This document shows positions 1-6,435 of a DNA stretch of 15,312 nucleotides, in pieces. Source of the DNA: Pseudomonadota bacterium. GTDB lineage: Bacteria; Pseudomonadota; Alphaproteobacteria; Micropepsales; Micropepsaceae. The stretch is taken from contig JANYBR010000439.1 of assembly GCA_025360685.1 (NCBI GenBank), positions 1-15,312 on the forward strand. The letters are read 5' to 3'. The translations under genes were made by a program, and so were the position numbers. The notes under the pieces are model-generated. The model searched no databases. It had not been told where the DNA came from and was given only the letters and a program-made list of their open reading frames with translations. How positions within the stretch are numbered: position 1 is the first letter of the stretch; each line of letters begins with the position of its first letter.

Positions 1-116
1 GCGCACAATTCGGGCGCCTATTCTTCGTTTCTTCTTTGCTAGTCTGCCGGCGGCTCGGGGAAATCATATCTGACATCACGACAATACAACTGCCGATTTC
101 GCTCCTCAAGTACAGT

Positions 117-1079
117 TCAAGGGATGAGCAGCACGCGTCCGACAGCCTTGCGGCTCTCGATATAGGCGTGCGCGCCGGCTGCGTCGGAAAGCGGAAAGGT
201 CTTGTCGATCAGGACCTTGAGCTTTCCTTCGGCGACCTCGTTGACGAGAGACTGGATCATGTTGTGCACGCGATCGGTTGCAATCTCGGCACCGAGAAAC
301 ACGCCTGAGAGAGTGCGATTGCCGCTCATGAGCGGACCTACGTCCACGCGCATTGGCTCGCGCCCCGCCGCGCCTACCATCGAGACGCGGCCGCGATAGC
401 CCAACGACAGAATGCTGCCCTGCAAGGTCGAACCGCCGACGGAATCCACGACCAGATTGACGCCCTTATTGTCCGTCAGCTTCATCACCTCCTGAGGAAC
501 GTTGTGCGTCTTGTAATTGATGCCGGCATCCAGGCCGAGCGGTTTCAGGCGTTCGAGACGCTCATCGCTTGACGCCGTCGCCAGCACTCTGGCGCCGGCG
601 CGCTTGGCCAGCTGGATCGCCGCGACGCCGACTCCACTGGCGCCGGCCTGCACCAAAACAGTCTCACCCGCTTTCAAGTGACCGAATTCGAACAGACAAT
701 CATGCGCGGTGCCGAATGGCACGGGCACGACGGCGGCAAGTTTGACATCGCAGCCCTTCGGTATTTTCCATGCCGTACGCGCAGCGACGGCGCGCAATTC
801 GGCGTGGCTGCCGTTGAATCCCGTCGTCACGGCCTTGTCACCGACGCGGAAGTCTCTGACCTCCGCACCCACCTGCACAACTTCACCCGCCGCCTGGTAG
901 CCGACGATGTGCGGCTTGCTCATCAGCGCCCCGCCCTGGCGGTTCAACGTGTCGCCGCCTTCGATGCTGACAGCTTCGACCTTGATGACGATGCCATTCG
1001 GCGCGCATGTGGGATCGGGTACGTCTTCGTACTTGAGGACGCCCGGTGGACCGTTCTCGTAGTAGACAGCAGCCTTCAT
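117..1079 (-). CDS. Zinc-free MDR oxidoreductase, NADPH:quinone reductase-like (320 aa)
   Basis: This is a medium-chain dehydrogenase/reductase of the quinone oxidoreductase type, expected to be a cytosolic NAD(P)H-dependent reductase of quinones or activated double bonds. The start MKAAVYYENGPPGVLKYEDV is the usual opening of the family. The GroES-like half runs to about residue 120. The Rossmann half carries the nucleotide loop AGASGVG at 145-151, followed by AAIQLAKRAGARVLA. The structural-zinc four-cysteine lobe and the catalytic zinc ligands of true alcohol dehydrogenases are absent; I see cysteines only at about 25, 110 and 128. The ATG at 1079 is preceded by a GGGAG Shine-Dalgarno 8 nt away. 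The 320-aa length is normal for the family. The gene is divergent from the cupin-MOSC operon. The true substrate cannot be read from the sequence; a crotonyl-CoA reductase-like or zeta-crystallin-like role is equally possible. Confidence 0.93.
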   Translation of the reverse strand: MKAAVYYENGPPGVLKYEDVPDPTCAPNGIVIKVEAVSIEGGDTLNRQGGALMSKPHIVGYQAAGEVVQVGAEVRDFRVGDKAVTTGFNGSHAELRAVAARTAWKIPKGCDVKLAAVVPVPFGTAHDCLFEFGHLKAGETVLVQAGASGVGVAAIQLAKRAGARVLATASSDERLERLKPLGLDAGINYKTHNVPQEVMKLTDNKGVNLVVDSVGGSTLQGSILSLGYRGRVSMVGAAGREPMRVDVGPLMSGNRTLSGVFLGAEIATDRVHNMIQSLVNEVAEGKLKVLIDKTFPLSDAAGAHAYIESRKAVGRVLLIP

Positions 1080-1356
1080 GTTCTTTTCTCCCGATTGCGA
1101 AGATGAAACCTATCGCTTGCGTGCATGAGCGCAAAGGCGTGGCAATTCCTCGGCAACAAAATTGTTCGTTCGTCTTGCGCAAATTGCCGCTTGTCCTCGT
1201 CCGGCTTCGTCGGCGAATGTGCGGCACACCGGTCATTATCGCACGCATTGGACGGCGTTGGATAAGTCTGGCCAAGTCCCTGTTGCGCAAAGGGTCTGAG
1301 CTTGGACAGGCGTGAATGGCTGGCTAATCTGCGGCAGGCGTTCAGAAGGGTACGAG
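1080..1356. promoter_or_regulatory. Divergent intergenic region with inverted repeats (candidate operator area)
   Basis: This 277-bp gap must hold the promoters of both the oxidoreductase and the cupin operon. No convincing coding frame crosses it. It contains GGCAATT (1141-1147) with its inverse AATTGCC (1182-1188). Inside that pair lie AACAA-AA-TTGTT (1155-1166) and the palindrome TTGCGCAA (1175-1182). A second exact TTGCGCAA lies at 1283-1290. These could be regulator sites shared by the two divergent units, but no regulator gene is adjacent and I could not identify clear -35/-10 boxes. The repeats are seen directly; an operator role is inference. Confidence 0.35.
1344..1350 (+). promoter_or_regulatory. 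Ribosome binding site fixing the cupin start
   Basis: AGAAGGG lies 6 nt before the ATG at 1357. It supports this start over the in-frame ATG at 1312, which would place a polar 15-residue stretch in front of an otherwise perfect signal peptide. Confidence 0.75.
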
Positions 1357-1776
1357 ATGAAGACGTTCGCAGCAGTCACCGGTTTGATCATTGTCTGCGG
1401 TCTGGCGCAGGCCGCCGACACGCCCAAGGTGCAGGTTACGCCGGTCGCGCGGACGAATGTCACTGTCACGGGCCAACCGATCATCGTGCCGGAACGGCCG
1501 GACGTGATCGTCTCGATCGCCACGTTTCCGCCGGGTGCACGCCTGCCCGAGCATCAGCATCCTCATCCGCACTATGTCTATGTGCTCGAAGGCGTGCTGA
1601 CTGTGGTGAACACCACGACCAACAAGTCATTCGAAGCCAAGGCCGGCGACTTCGTGGTGGAGATGCAGGACACCTGGCACTATGGCATCAACAACGGCAC
1701 CGTGCCGGTGAAGTTGCTCGCCATCGATCAAGTACCGGCGGGTACGCCGAACAATCTGCTGCCCAAGTCGCCATGA
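1357..1776 (+). CDS. Exported single-domain cupin protein (139 aa)
   Basis: This is a small metal-binding beta-barrel of the cupin family with an N-terminal Sec signal peptide: MKTF, then the hydrophobic stretch AAVTGLIIVCGL, then a likely cut after AQA at about residue 19. The mature protein should therefore be periplasmic. Cupin motif 1 is GARLPEHQHPHPHYVYVLEG (about 60-79), giving candidate metal ligands H66, H68, H70 or H72, and E78. Motif 2 is AGDFVVEMQDTWHYGINNG (about 96-114), with H108 as the usual fourth ligand. The HPHPH repeat is richer in histidine than the minimal motif. The stop overlaps the start of the MOSC gene by 4 nt (ATGA), so the two are co-translated. Cupins span isomerases, dioxygenases and pure binding proteins, and the sequence does not say which this is. 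Confidence 0.93.
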   Translation: MKTFAAVTGLIIVCGLAQAADTPKVQVTPVARTNVTVTGQPIIVPERPDVIVSIATFPPGARLPEHQHPHPHYVYVLEGVLTVVNTTTNKSFEAKAGDFVVEMQDTWHYGINNGTVPVKLLAIDQVPAGTPNNLLPKSP

Positions 1777-2309
1777 AGGTCATCGCAGTCAGCTGCGATA
1801 GCGGGCACAATTTCAGCAAACCTCTTCGCACAAGCATTCGGCTGATTGCCGGCCTTGGCGTGGAGGGCGACGCGCATCTGGGGGCGAAGGTCCAGCATCT
1901 GTCGCGCGTCCGCCGCGACCCGGACTCGCCGAACCTGCGCCAGGTGCATCTGATGCATGCCGAATTGCATGACGAATTGAATGCCAGAGGCTTCAGCGTC
2001 GCGTCCGGCGACATGGGCGAGAATATCACCACACGCGGCATCGACCTGCTTCGCCTGCCGGCAAACGCGCGGCTGCATCTGGGACCGGACGCCGTGGTGG
2101 AGGTGAAGGGCCTGCGCAACCCGTGTACTCAGCTCGACGGACTGCAGAACGGGTTGATGGCCGCGACTTTGGACAAGGACGCAAACGGCAATCTCCTCCG
2201 CAAGGCGGGTGTCATGGGCATCGTCATCGCGGGCGGAGAGGTGAACCCGGGCGATACGATCCGGATCGAACTGCCTGCGGGGCCACACACACCGTTGGCG
2301 CCTGTTTGA
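1773..2309 (+). CDS. MOSC-domain protein (178 aa)
   Basis: This is a stand-alone MOSC domain (the fold shared by molybdenum cofactor sulfurase C-termini and the E. coli YiiM and YcbX proteins), cytosolic and expected to handle sulfur or a molybdopterin-type cofactor. The conserved marks are GVEGDAHLG (about 29-37), SGDMGENITTRGIDL (78-92), the family cysteine C118 in RNPCTQLDG, and the C-terminal turn GGEVNPGD (about 154-161). The start at 1773 overlaps the cupin stop as ATGA and has no Shine-Dalgarno of its own, so translation is probably coupled. The same frame is open upstream to 1302, but that extension is arginine-rich, lacks homology and lies under the cupin, so I exclude it. The physiological substrate is unknown; stand-alone MOSC proteins have been linked to reduction of N-hydroxylated compounds and to cofactor sulfuration. 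Confidence 0.92.
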   Translation: MKVIAVSCDSGHNFSKPLRTSIRLIAGLGVEGDAHLGAKVQHLSRVRRDPDSPNLRQVHLMHAELHDELNARGFSVASGDMGENITTRGIDLLRLPANARLHLGPDAVVEVKGLRNPCTQLDGLQNGLMAATLDKDANGNLLRKAGVMGIVIAGGEVNPGDTIRIELPAGPHTPLAPV

Positions 2310-2316
2310 GCTTGGG

Positions 2317-2445
2317 TGTCATCCCCGGCGAGCATCGCGAAGCGGTGCGAGCGAAGGGGACCCAGGATTCGAAACAGCGGCGCTGCGTGCAAACTTGGCT
2401 CCCCTTCCCTCGCGCTCACTTCGTTCGCGCTCGCCGGGGATGACA
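2317..2445. repeat. 129-bp long imperfect inverted repeat (GTCATCCCCGGCGAGC type)
   Basis: The outer arms TGTCATCCCCGGCGAGC (2317-2333) and its exact complement (2429-2445) form a perfect 17-bp inverted pair. The arms continue imperfectly inwards for roughly another 25-30 nt on each side, with GAAGGGGACCCAGG on the left facing a CCTTCCCCTC-type right arm, around a central loop near 2372-2396. It starts 7 nt after the MOSC stop codon. I recognise this as a dispersed intergenic repeat type of Alphaproteobacteria. It has no coding capacity of its own. Confidence 0.85.
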
Positions 2446-2457
2446 GTGGAGCGCAAC

Positions 2458-2488
2458 AAAAAAGACCGGACTTGCGTCCGGCCTTTTT
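2458..2488. terminator. Bidirectional Rho-independent terminator
   Basis: A stem CCGGAC/GTCCGG with loop TTGC is extended by a G:C pair after one mismatch, and flanked by six A (2458-2463) and five T (2484-2488). It therefore reads as a terminator on both strands. It sits between convergent units, ending the cupin-MOSC operon on the plus strand and the ACAD operon on the minus strand, 19 nt after the last ACAD stop. Confidence 0.9.
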
Positions 2489-2506
2489 CACTTCTCGAGT
2501 TACTGC

Positions 2507-3643
2507 TCAATACCCCAGCAACGTCGCATAGCGATCGCGATGGTAGGACGAGCCGCCGAAGGTCGCTTCCTGGGCGCGGGCGCGCTTGAGGTACAGGCCG
2601 GCATCATGCGCGTCGGTCATGCCGATGCCGCCATGCATCTGGACCATTTCATTCGAGACGAGATGGACGAGATCTCCGACCTTGGCCTTGGCGAGCGAGG
2701 CCAGCTGGGCCACATCGTTGGCGTCGCGATCAATCGCCTGCAGCGCGCCCTCGACGCAGGAGCGGGCGAGTTCCAGATCGGTAAACATCTTGGCGGCGCG
2801 ATGCTGTAGCGCCTGGAAAGTGCCGATGACCTGGCCGAACTGCACGCGTGTCTTCAAATAGTCGAGCGTGACGTCGAAGGACTGCATCGCCTGTCCGAGC
2901 ATTTCAGCGGCCAGCCCGGCACGGGCGCGGTCGAGCGTGGATTCCAGCAGGCCGTCACCCTGATCGGCCGCACCGAGGACGGCGTCGCCCCCGACTTCGA
3001 CGTTGGCGAAGGTGAGATTCGCGACGCCGCGGCTATCGACCGTTTTCAGTTTTTCGCGGCTGACACCGCTTGCCTTGGCATCGACGAGGAACAGAGTGAT
3101 GCCACCCTTGGCGCCCGGCTTGCCGGAAGTACGCGCTGCCACGATGACGAGATCGGCCGTGCCGCCGTCGAGCACGAAGCTCTTCTTGCCGTTCAGCTTG
3201 TAGCCGCTGCCCGATTTCTCCGCCTTGAGTGCGATCTTCTCCGGTGCGTGATGGGCGCCCTCATCCACCGCCAAGGTCGCGATCAGCTTTCCTTCGGCGA
3301 TCTGCGGCAGATATTTCTTCTTCTGCGCATCGTTGCCGCCGAGCAGCAGCGCGGTGGTGGCGGTCAGCGCCGTCGAGATGAGCGGCGAGGCAGTGAGCGT
3401 GCGGCCCGTCTCTTCCAGCACCAGGCCGAGCGTCAAATAACCAAGGCCCGTACCGCCGAACTCCTCCGGAATGAGGATGCCGGCCCAGCCCATCTCGGCC
3501 ATTTCCTTCCACGCCGCGCGGTCGAAACCGTCGGCGTTGCCGCTATCGCGCAGCTTGCGGAATGCGGTCACCGGCGATTTTTCCTGCACCCACGACTTCG
3601 CACCGTCGCGGATCATTGTCTGTTCTTCGTTCAAGACTGCCAT
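2507..3643 (-). CDS. Acyl-CoA dehydrogenase, beta-type (probably non-catalytic) subunit (378 aa)
   Basis: This has the full acyl-CoA dehydrogenase fold: an N-terminal helical domain (EEQTMIRDGAKSWV; PEEFGGTGLGYL at 59-70), a middle beta domain to about 220, and a C-terminal helical domain with RVQFGQVIGTFQALQ (266-280) and QMHGGIGMTDAHD (335-347). Key active-site features are missing. The flavin-site EPxAGSD motif is replaced by AVDEGAHHAP (125-134). The helix-G glutamate seen in its neighbours is an alanine in LDRARAGL, and the MCAD-type glutamate position reads TFGGSSYH (361-368). It retains QMHGGIG, which in this family binds the FAD ADP moiety across a subunit interface. It is thus likely the structural partner of a two-subunit enzyme, as with PimD-like or ChsE5-like proteins. 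The start has GAGG 6 nt before ATG. It is last in the four-gene run. Its substrate is unknown. Confidence 0.95.
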   Translation of the reverse strand: MAVLNEEQTMIRDGAKSWVQEKSPVTAFRKLRDSGNADGFDRAAWKEMAEMGWAGILIPEEFGGTGLGYLTLGLVLEETGRTLTASPLISTALTATTALLLGGNDAQKKKYLPQIAEGKLIATLAVDEGAHHAPEKIALKAEKSGSGYKLNGKKSFVLDGGTADLVIVAARTSGKPGAKGGITLFLVDAKASGVSREKLKTVDSRGVANLTFANVEVGGDAVLGAADQGDGLLESTLDRARAGLAAEMLGQAMQSFDVTLDYLKTRVQFGQVIGTFQALQHRAAKMFTDLELARSCVEGALQAIDRDANDVAQLASLAKAKVGDLVHLVSNEMVQMHGGIGMTDAHDAGLYLKRARAQEATFGGSSYHRDRYATLLGY

Positions 3644-3671
3644 TGTTTTCCTCGTTTCTTCGTTCTTCGGC

Positions 3672-3700
3672 CCTCATGCTTCGACGGGCTCAGCATGAGG
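3672..3700. repeat. Intergenic palindrome, gap 1, copy a
   Basis: This is a 29-bp palindrome with 9-bp arms CCTCATGCT/AGCATGAGG around a TCGACGGGCTC core. It lies 28 nt upstream of the ATG of the beta-type ACAD. It is the inverse orientation of the element at 3712; reverse-complementing that element gives 25 of 29 matches. Confidence 0.85.
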
Positions 3701-3711
3701 TCTTGCTTTTT

Positions 3712-3740
3712 CCTCATCCTGAGCTTGTCGAAGGATGAGG
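3712..3740. repeat. Intergenic palindrome, gap 1, copy b
   Basis: This is a 29-bp palindrome with 9-bp arms CCTCATCCT/AGGATGAGG around GAGCTTGTCGA. It lies 13 nt downstream of the stop of the ACAD ending at 3754 and 11 nt from copy a. Its core is a dispersed repeat type widespread in Alphaproteobacteria. Confidence 0.88.
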
Positions 3741-3753
3741 ATGTTGGTTCAAT

Positions 3754-4968
3754 TTACTGGTGATCCAGAAGACCGAGAACCCTTTTGGATATGATATTGT
3801 TCTGGATCTCGGCGGAGCCGCCATAAATGGTCGTGGCCTTGCCGCCGAGCCAGCCGCGAATCGTGTCGAGTTCGTCGCGCGTGAAGCCTTCGCCTTCCCA
3901 GCCCAGACCCTGACTGCCCATGATCTCCAGCAGCAGTTCGGCGCGCTCTTGTCCGATGCGCGATCCGGCATTCTTCATGATGGAGGTCGTAAAGCTCGGG
4001 CTCGAATTGCCCTTGGCTTCGGCCATCGAACGCTGAACAGTCAGCATGAAGGCACGCATATCCATCATATGGTTCGCAACGCGCGCCCTCAGGTCCGAAT
4101 CGGCAATGCGTCCCTTTTCGCCGGTGCCGACATAATGCTTGGCCACCTGATCGAGCGAGCGCGTTTCGCCGCCGCGGTTGAGGCCGCCGCCGCCGGGCGC
4201 GCCGCCAAGGCCGGCGCGCTCGAACTGGAGTAGGCGCTTGCCGATGGTCCAGCCGCCATTGAGCGGTCCCATCAGGTTTTCCTTCGGCACCTTCACATCG
4301 GTGAAGAAGGTCTCGCAGAAGGGTGAGTTGCCGCTGATCAGCTTGATCGGCCGCACTTCGATTCCCGGCGACTTCATGTCGATCAGCAGGAACGAGATGC
4401 CCTCATGTTTCTTGGTATTGTCGGTGCGCACCAGACAGAAGCACATGTCGGCAAACTGTGCGCCGCTGGTCCAGATCTTCTGTCCGTTGACGAGGTAATG
4501 ATCGCCCTTGTCGACGCATTGCGTGCGCAACGACGCAAGGTCCGAGCCGGCGCCGGGTTCGGAATAGCCCTGGCACCACCACACTTCGCCTTTCACGATT
4601 CCGGGGACGTGCTTTTTCTTCTGTTCCTCGCTGCCATATTCCAGCAAGGTCGGGCCGAACATCATCACGCCCATCCCGCCGATCGGATTCCATGCGCCGA
4701 TGCGGTTCATCTCCTGCTGCAACACGCGGACCTGGGGCTGGCTGAGGCCGCCGCCGCCATACTGCTTGGGATAGGTCGGCGTGCCCCAACCTTTTTCACC
4801 CATTGTTTTTTTCCACTTTCCGAAGTCGGCGCTGGCATCCGGGCCATCCTCGCCCATCATCATGCCCGACCTGCCCTTCAGGGATGGCGGAAAATTCTTC
4901 TCCAGCCATTCGCGCGCTTCGGCGCGGAAGACCTCCAGATCGGTGTCAATTTTCTCTGCGGCAGACAT
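3754..4968 (-). CDS. Acyl-CoA dehydrogenase, alpha-type catalytic subunit, paralogue 3 (404 aa)
   Basis: This is an FAD-dependent acyl-CoA dehydrogenase, oxidising an acyl-CoA to the 2,3-enoyl-CoA in the cytosol. The flavin motif WCQGYSEPGAGSDLASL is at 131-147 and IWTSGAQ at 165-171. The C-terminal flavin loop IYGGSAEIQNNI is at 381-392. The MCAD-type glutamate before the GG is a glycine, but E250 in LLQFERAGL matches the helix-G catalytic glutamate known in isovaleryl-CoA dehydrogenase and in steroid ACAD alpha subunits. A glycine-rich loop (GGAPGGGGLNRGG, about 255-267) follows directly. The start has a purine-rich AGAGAAGAA ahead of it. It is closely related to the next gene upstream and lies beside the beta-type gene, so it may be that gene's main partner. 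The acyl substrate cannot be deduced. Confidence 0.96.
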   Translation of the reverse strand: MSAAEKIDTDLEVFRAEAREWLEKNFPPSLKGRSGMMMGEDGPDASADFGKWKKTMGEKGWGTPTYPKQYGGGGLSQPQVRVLQQEMNRIGAWNPIGGMGVMMFGPTLLEYGSEEQKKKHVPGIVKGEVWWCQGYSEPGAGSDLASLRTQCVDKGDHYLVNGQKIWTSGAQFADMCFCLVRTDNTKKHEGISFLLIDMKSPGIEVRPIKLISGNSPFCETFFTDVKVPKENLMGPLNGGWTIGKRLLQFERAGLGGAPGGGGLNRGGETRSLDQVAKHYVGTGEKGRIADSDLRARVANHMMDMRAFMLTVQRSMAEAKGNSSPSFTTSIMKNAGSRIGQERAELLLEIMGSQGLGWEGEGFTRDELDTIRGWLGGKATTIYGGSAEIQNNIISKRVLGLLDHQ

Positions 4969-4997
4969 CGGCTTCTTCTCTCTTTTCGTTCGGCGCT

Positions 4998-5024
4998 CTC
5001 ACCCTTCGACAAGCTCAGGGTGAG
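4998..5024. repeat. Intergenic palindrome, gap 2, copy a
   Basis: This is a 27-bp palindrome with 8-bp arms CTCACCCT/AGGGTGAG around TCGACAAGCTC. It lies 29 nt upstream of the ATG at 4968. Compared with the sister elements the arms differ by compensating changes that keep the stem paired. Confidence 0.85.
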
Positions 5025-5038
5025 GAAGACTACATATC

Positions 5039-5065
5039 CTCATCCTGAGCTTGTCGAAGGATGAG
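5039..5065. repeat. Intergenic palindrome, gap 2, copy b
   Basis: This is a 27-bp palindrome with arms CTCATCCT/AGGATGAG around GAGCTTGTCGA. It lies 11 nt after the stop of the ACAD ending at 5077. It is in inverse orientation to the element at 4998 (25 of 27 matches after reverse-complementing), so the two can either form separate hairpins or pair with each other. Confidence 0.88.
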
Positions 5066-5076
5066 CGTCGAGATGC

Positions 5077-6288
5077 TCATTGATGATCCAACAATCCCAA
5101 TATCCGTTTGGCGATGATGTTGCTCTGGATTTCGTTCGAGCCGCCATAGATCGACTGCGCCTTGCCCGACAGCCAGTTGCGCGTGTGATCGATCTCGTTC
5201 GGCGTGTAGCTGGCGCCTTCCCAGCCAAGGCCCTGCGCGCCCATCATTTCGATCAGCAGTTCGGCGCGGTCCTGGTTCACCTTTACATTGGCGTTTTTCA
5301 TGATCGAGGTGACCGCGTTCGGCCCCTGGTTGGAGCGCACATCGTCATTCATGCGCTGCACCGTCAGGTGCATGGCGGCGGTATCCATCATGTGGTTGGC
5401 GATGCGCCCTCGCAGGTCGGGATCAGCGATGCGGCCCCTCGCGTCCGTGCCGACATAGTCTTTGGCGATTTCGTCAAGTCTGCGCAGGTCTGCGCCGCGG
5501 AAGCTGGCACCGCGCGCATTGCCGCCCTGGCCGTCGCGCTCGAACTGCAGCAAGCGTTTGCCAACGGTCCAGCCGCCGTTCAGCGGCCCCATCAGGTTTT
5601 CCTTCGGCACTTTCACGTCGGTGAAAAATGTCTCGCAGAAGGGCGAGTTGCCGCTGATCAGTTTGATCGGGCGTGTCTCGATACCCGGCGTTTTCATATC
5701 GATCAGCAGAAACGAGATGCCTTCATGCTTCTTGGTGTTGTCGGTGCGCACCAGGCAGAAGCACCAGTCGGCATATTGCGCGCCGCTGGTCCAGATCTTC
5801 TGTCCGTTGACGAGATAGTGGTCGCCCTTGTCGACGGCCTGGGTACGCAACGAGGCGAGGTCTGAACCGGCGCCCGGTTCGGAATAGCCTTGGCACCAGC
5901 GCACCGTGCCATTGACGATGCCCGGCATGTGGCGGCGCTTTTGCTCCTCATTGCCGTACTCCAGCAAGGTCGGGCCGAACATCGCCGTGCCCATGCCGCC
6001 GATCGGATTAAACGCGCCGATGCGGCTCAGTTCCTGATTGAGGACACGCGCCTGCGCCTTCGACAATCCGCCGCCGCCATATTGCTTGGGCCAGGTGGGA
6101 ACACCCCAGCCCTTTTTGCCCATCTCTTCCCTCCACTTCAGGAAGTCGGGATCCTTCGAACCGAAGCCTTCCATGAACGCGAGCATGTTCGCGCCCTTGA
6201 GCGAAGCCGGGAAACGGGCCTCCAGCCATTTGCGCGTGTCGGCGCGGAATGCTTCGAGATCGGTGTCGATTTTCTCCGCAGCTGACAT
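5077..6288 (-). CDS. Acyl-CoA dehydrogenase, alpha-type catalytic subunit, paralogue 2 (403 aa)
   Basis: It starts MSAAEKIDTDLEAFRAD, nearly identical to the opening of paralogue 3. I chose this ATG over one 33 nt upstream because of that match and an AGAGAGA ribosome site 5 nt ahead. WCQGYSEPGAGSDLASL (131-147), IWTSGAQ and IYGGSNEIQSNI (380-391) form the flavin site, and E250 in LLQFERDGQ is the predicted catalytic base. By eye well over half of the residues match paralogue 3. From about 181 to 250 the two differ at only a few positions, and one 35-nt block (4460-4494 and 5780-5814) is identical at DNA level. Most other DNA differences in this region fall in third codon positions, so the duplication is old and selected rather than a fresh copy. 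The post-E250 loop is shorter in glycine (GGNARGASFRGAD). Its substrate is unknown. Confidence 0.96.
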   Translation of the reverse strand: MSAAEKIDTDLEAFRADTRKWLEARFPASLKGANMLAFMEGFGSKDPDFLKWREEMGKKGWGVPTWPKQYGGGGLSKAQARVLNQELSRIGAFNPIGGMGTAMFGPTLLEYGNEEQKRRHMPGIVNGTVRWCQGYSEPGAGSDLASLRTQAVDKGDHYLVNGQKIWTSGAQYADWCFCLVRTDNTKKHEGISFLLIDMKTPGIETRPIKLISGNSPFCETFFTDVKVPKENLMGPLNGGWTVGKRLLQFERDGQGGNARGASFRGADLRRLDEIAKDYVGTDARGRIADPDLRGRIANHMMDTAAMHLTVQRMNDDVRSNQGPNAVTSIMKNANVKVNQDRAELLIEMMGAQGLGWEGASYTPNEIDHTRNWLSGKAQSIYGGSNEIQSNIIAKRILGLLDHQ

Positions 6289-6315
6289 TGTCGTCTCTCT
6301 TCTCTCGTTGGTGTT

Positions 6316-6363
6316 CCTCATCCTTCGACAGTCCGTAGCGACAGCGTTCGGACCAGGATGAAG
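6316..6363. repeat. Intergenic palindrome, gap 3, copy a (long form)
   Basis: This is a 48-bp element with outer arms CCTCATCCT/AGGATGAAG (one position becomes G:U in the minus-strand RNA), an inner stem GTCCG (6331-6335)/CGGAC (6349-6353), and the central TAGCGACAGCG. It lies 27 nt upstream of the ATG at 6288. It is a longer variant of the palindromes in the other two gaps. Confidence 0.8.
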
Positions 6364-6376
6364 TTTAACTAAACAT

Positions 6377-6424
6377 CCTCATGCTGCTTCATTCGCTGTC
6401 GCTCTGAAGTGTCGAAGCATGAGG
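6377..6424. repeat. Intergenic palindrome, gap 3, copy b (long form)
   Basis: This is a 48-bp element with outer arms CCTCATGCT/AGCATGAGG and an inner stem CTTCA (6387-6391)/TGAAG (6405-6409). It lies 11 nt after the stop of the ACAD ending at 6436. Reverse-complemented it matches copy a at 36 of 48 positions. The inner stems differ in sequence but both remain paired, which is compensatory change. Confidence 0.83.
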
Positions 6425-6435
6425 TTCAGAACCAG

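Noticed and set aside
36..308. 90-aa plus-strand open frame at the left edge
   Set aside because: Most of it is antisense to the oxidoreductase C-terminus. It has no ribosome site and no recognisable product.
1302..1772. N-terminal extension of the MOSC reading frame
   Set aside because: It overlaps the cupin gene in another frame and is low-complexity Arg/Ala/Gly. The MOSC domain starts naturally at 1773.
3248..3763. 171-aa plus-strand open frame over the beta-type ACAD and gap 1
   Set aside because: It is antisense to a clear ACAD, runs through the palindromic repeats, and has no domain.
3672..6424. CRISPR-like or tandem repeat array formed by the ACAD-gap palindromes
   Set aside because: The elements are in inverted pairs separated by whole genes, with no regular spacers and no cas genes.
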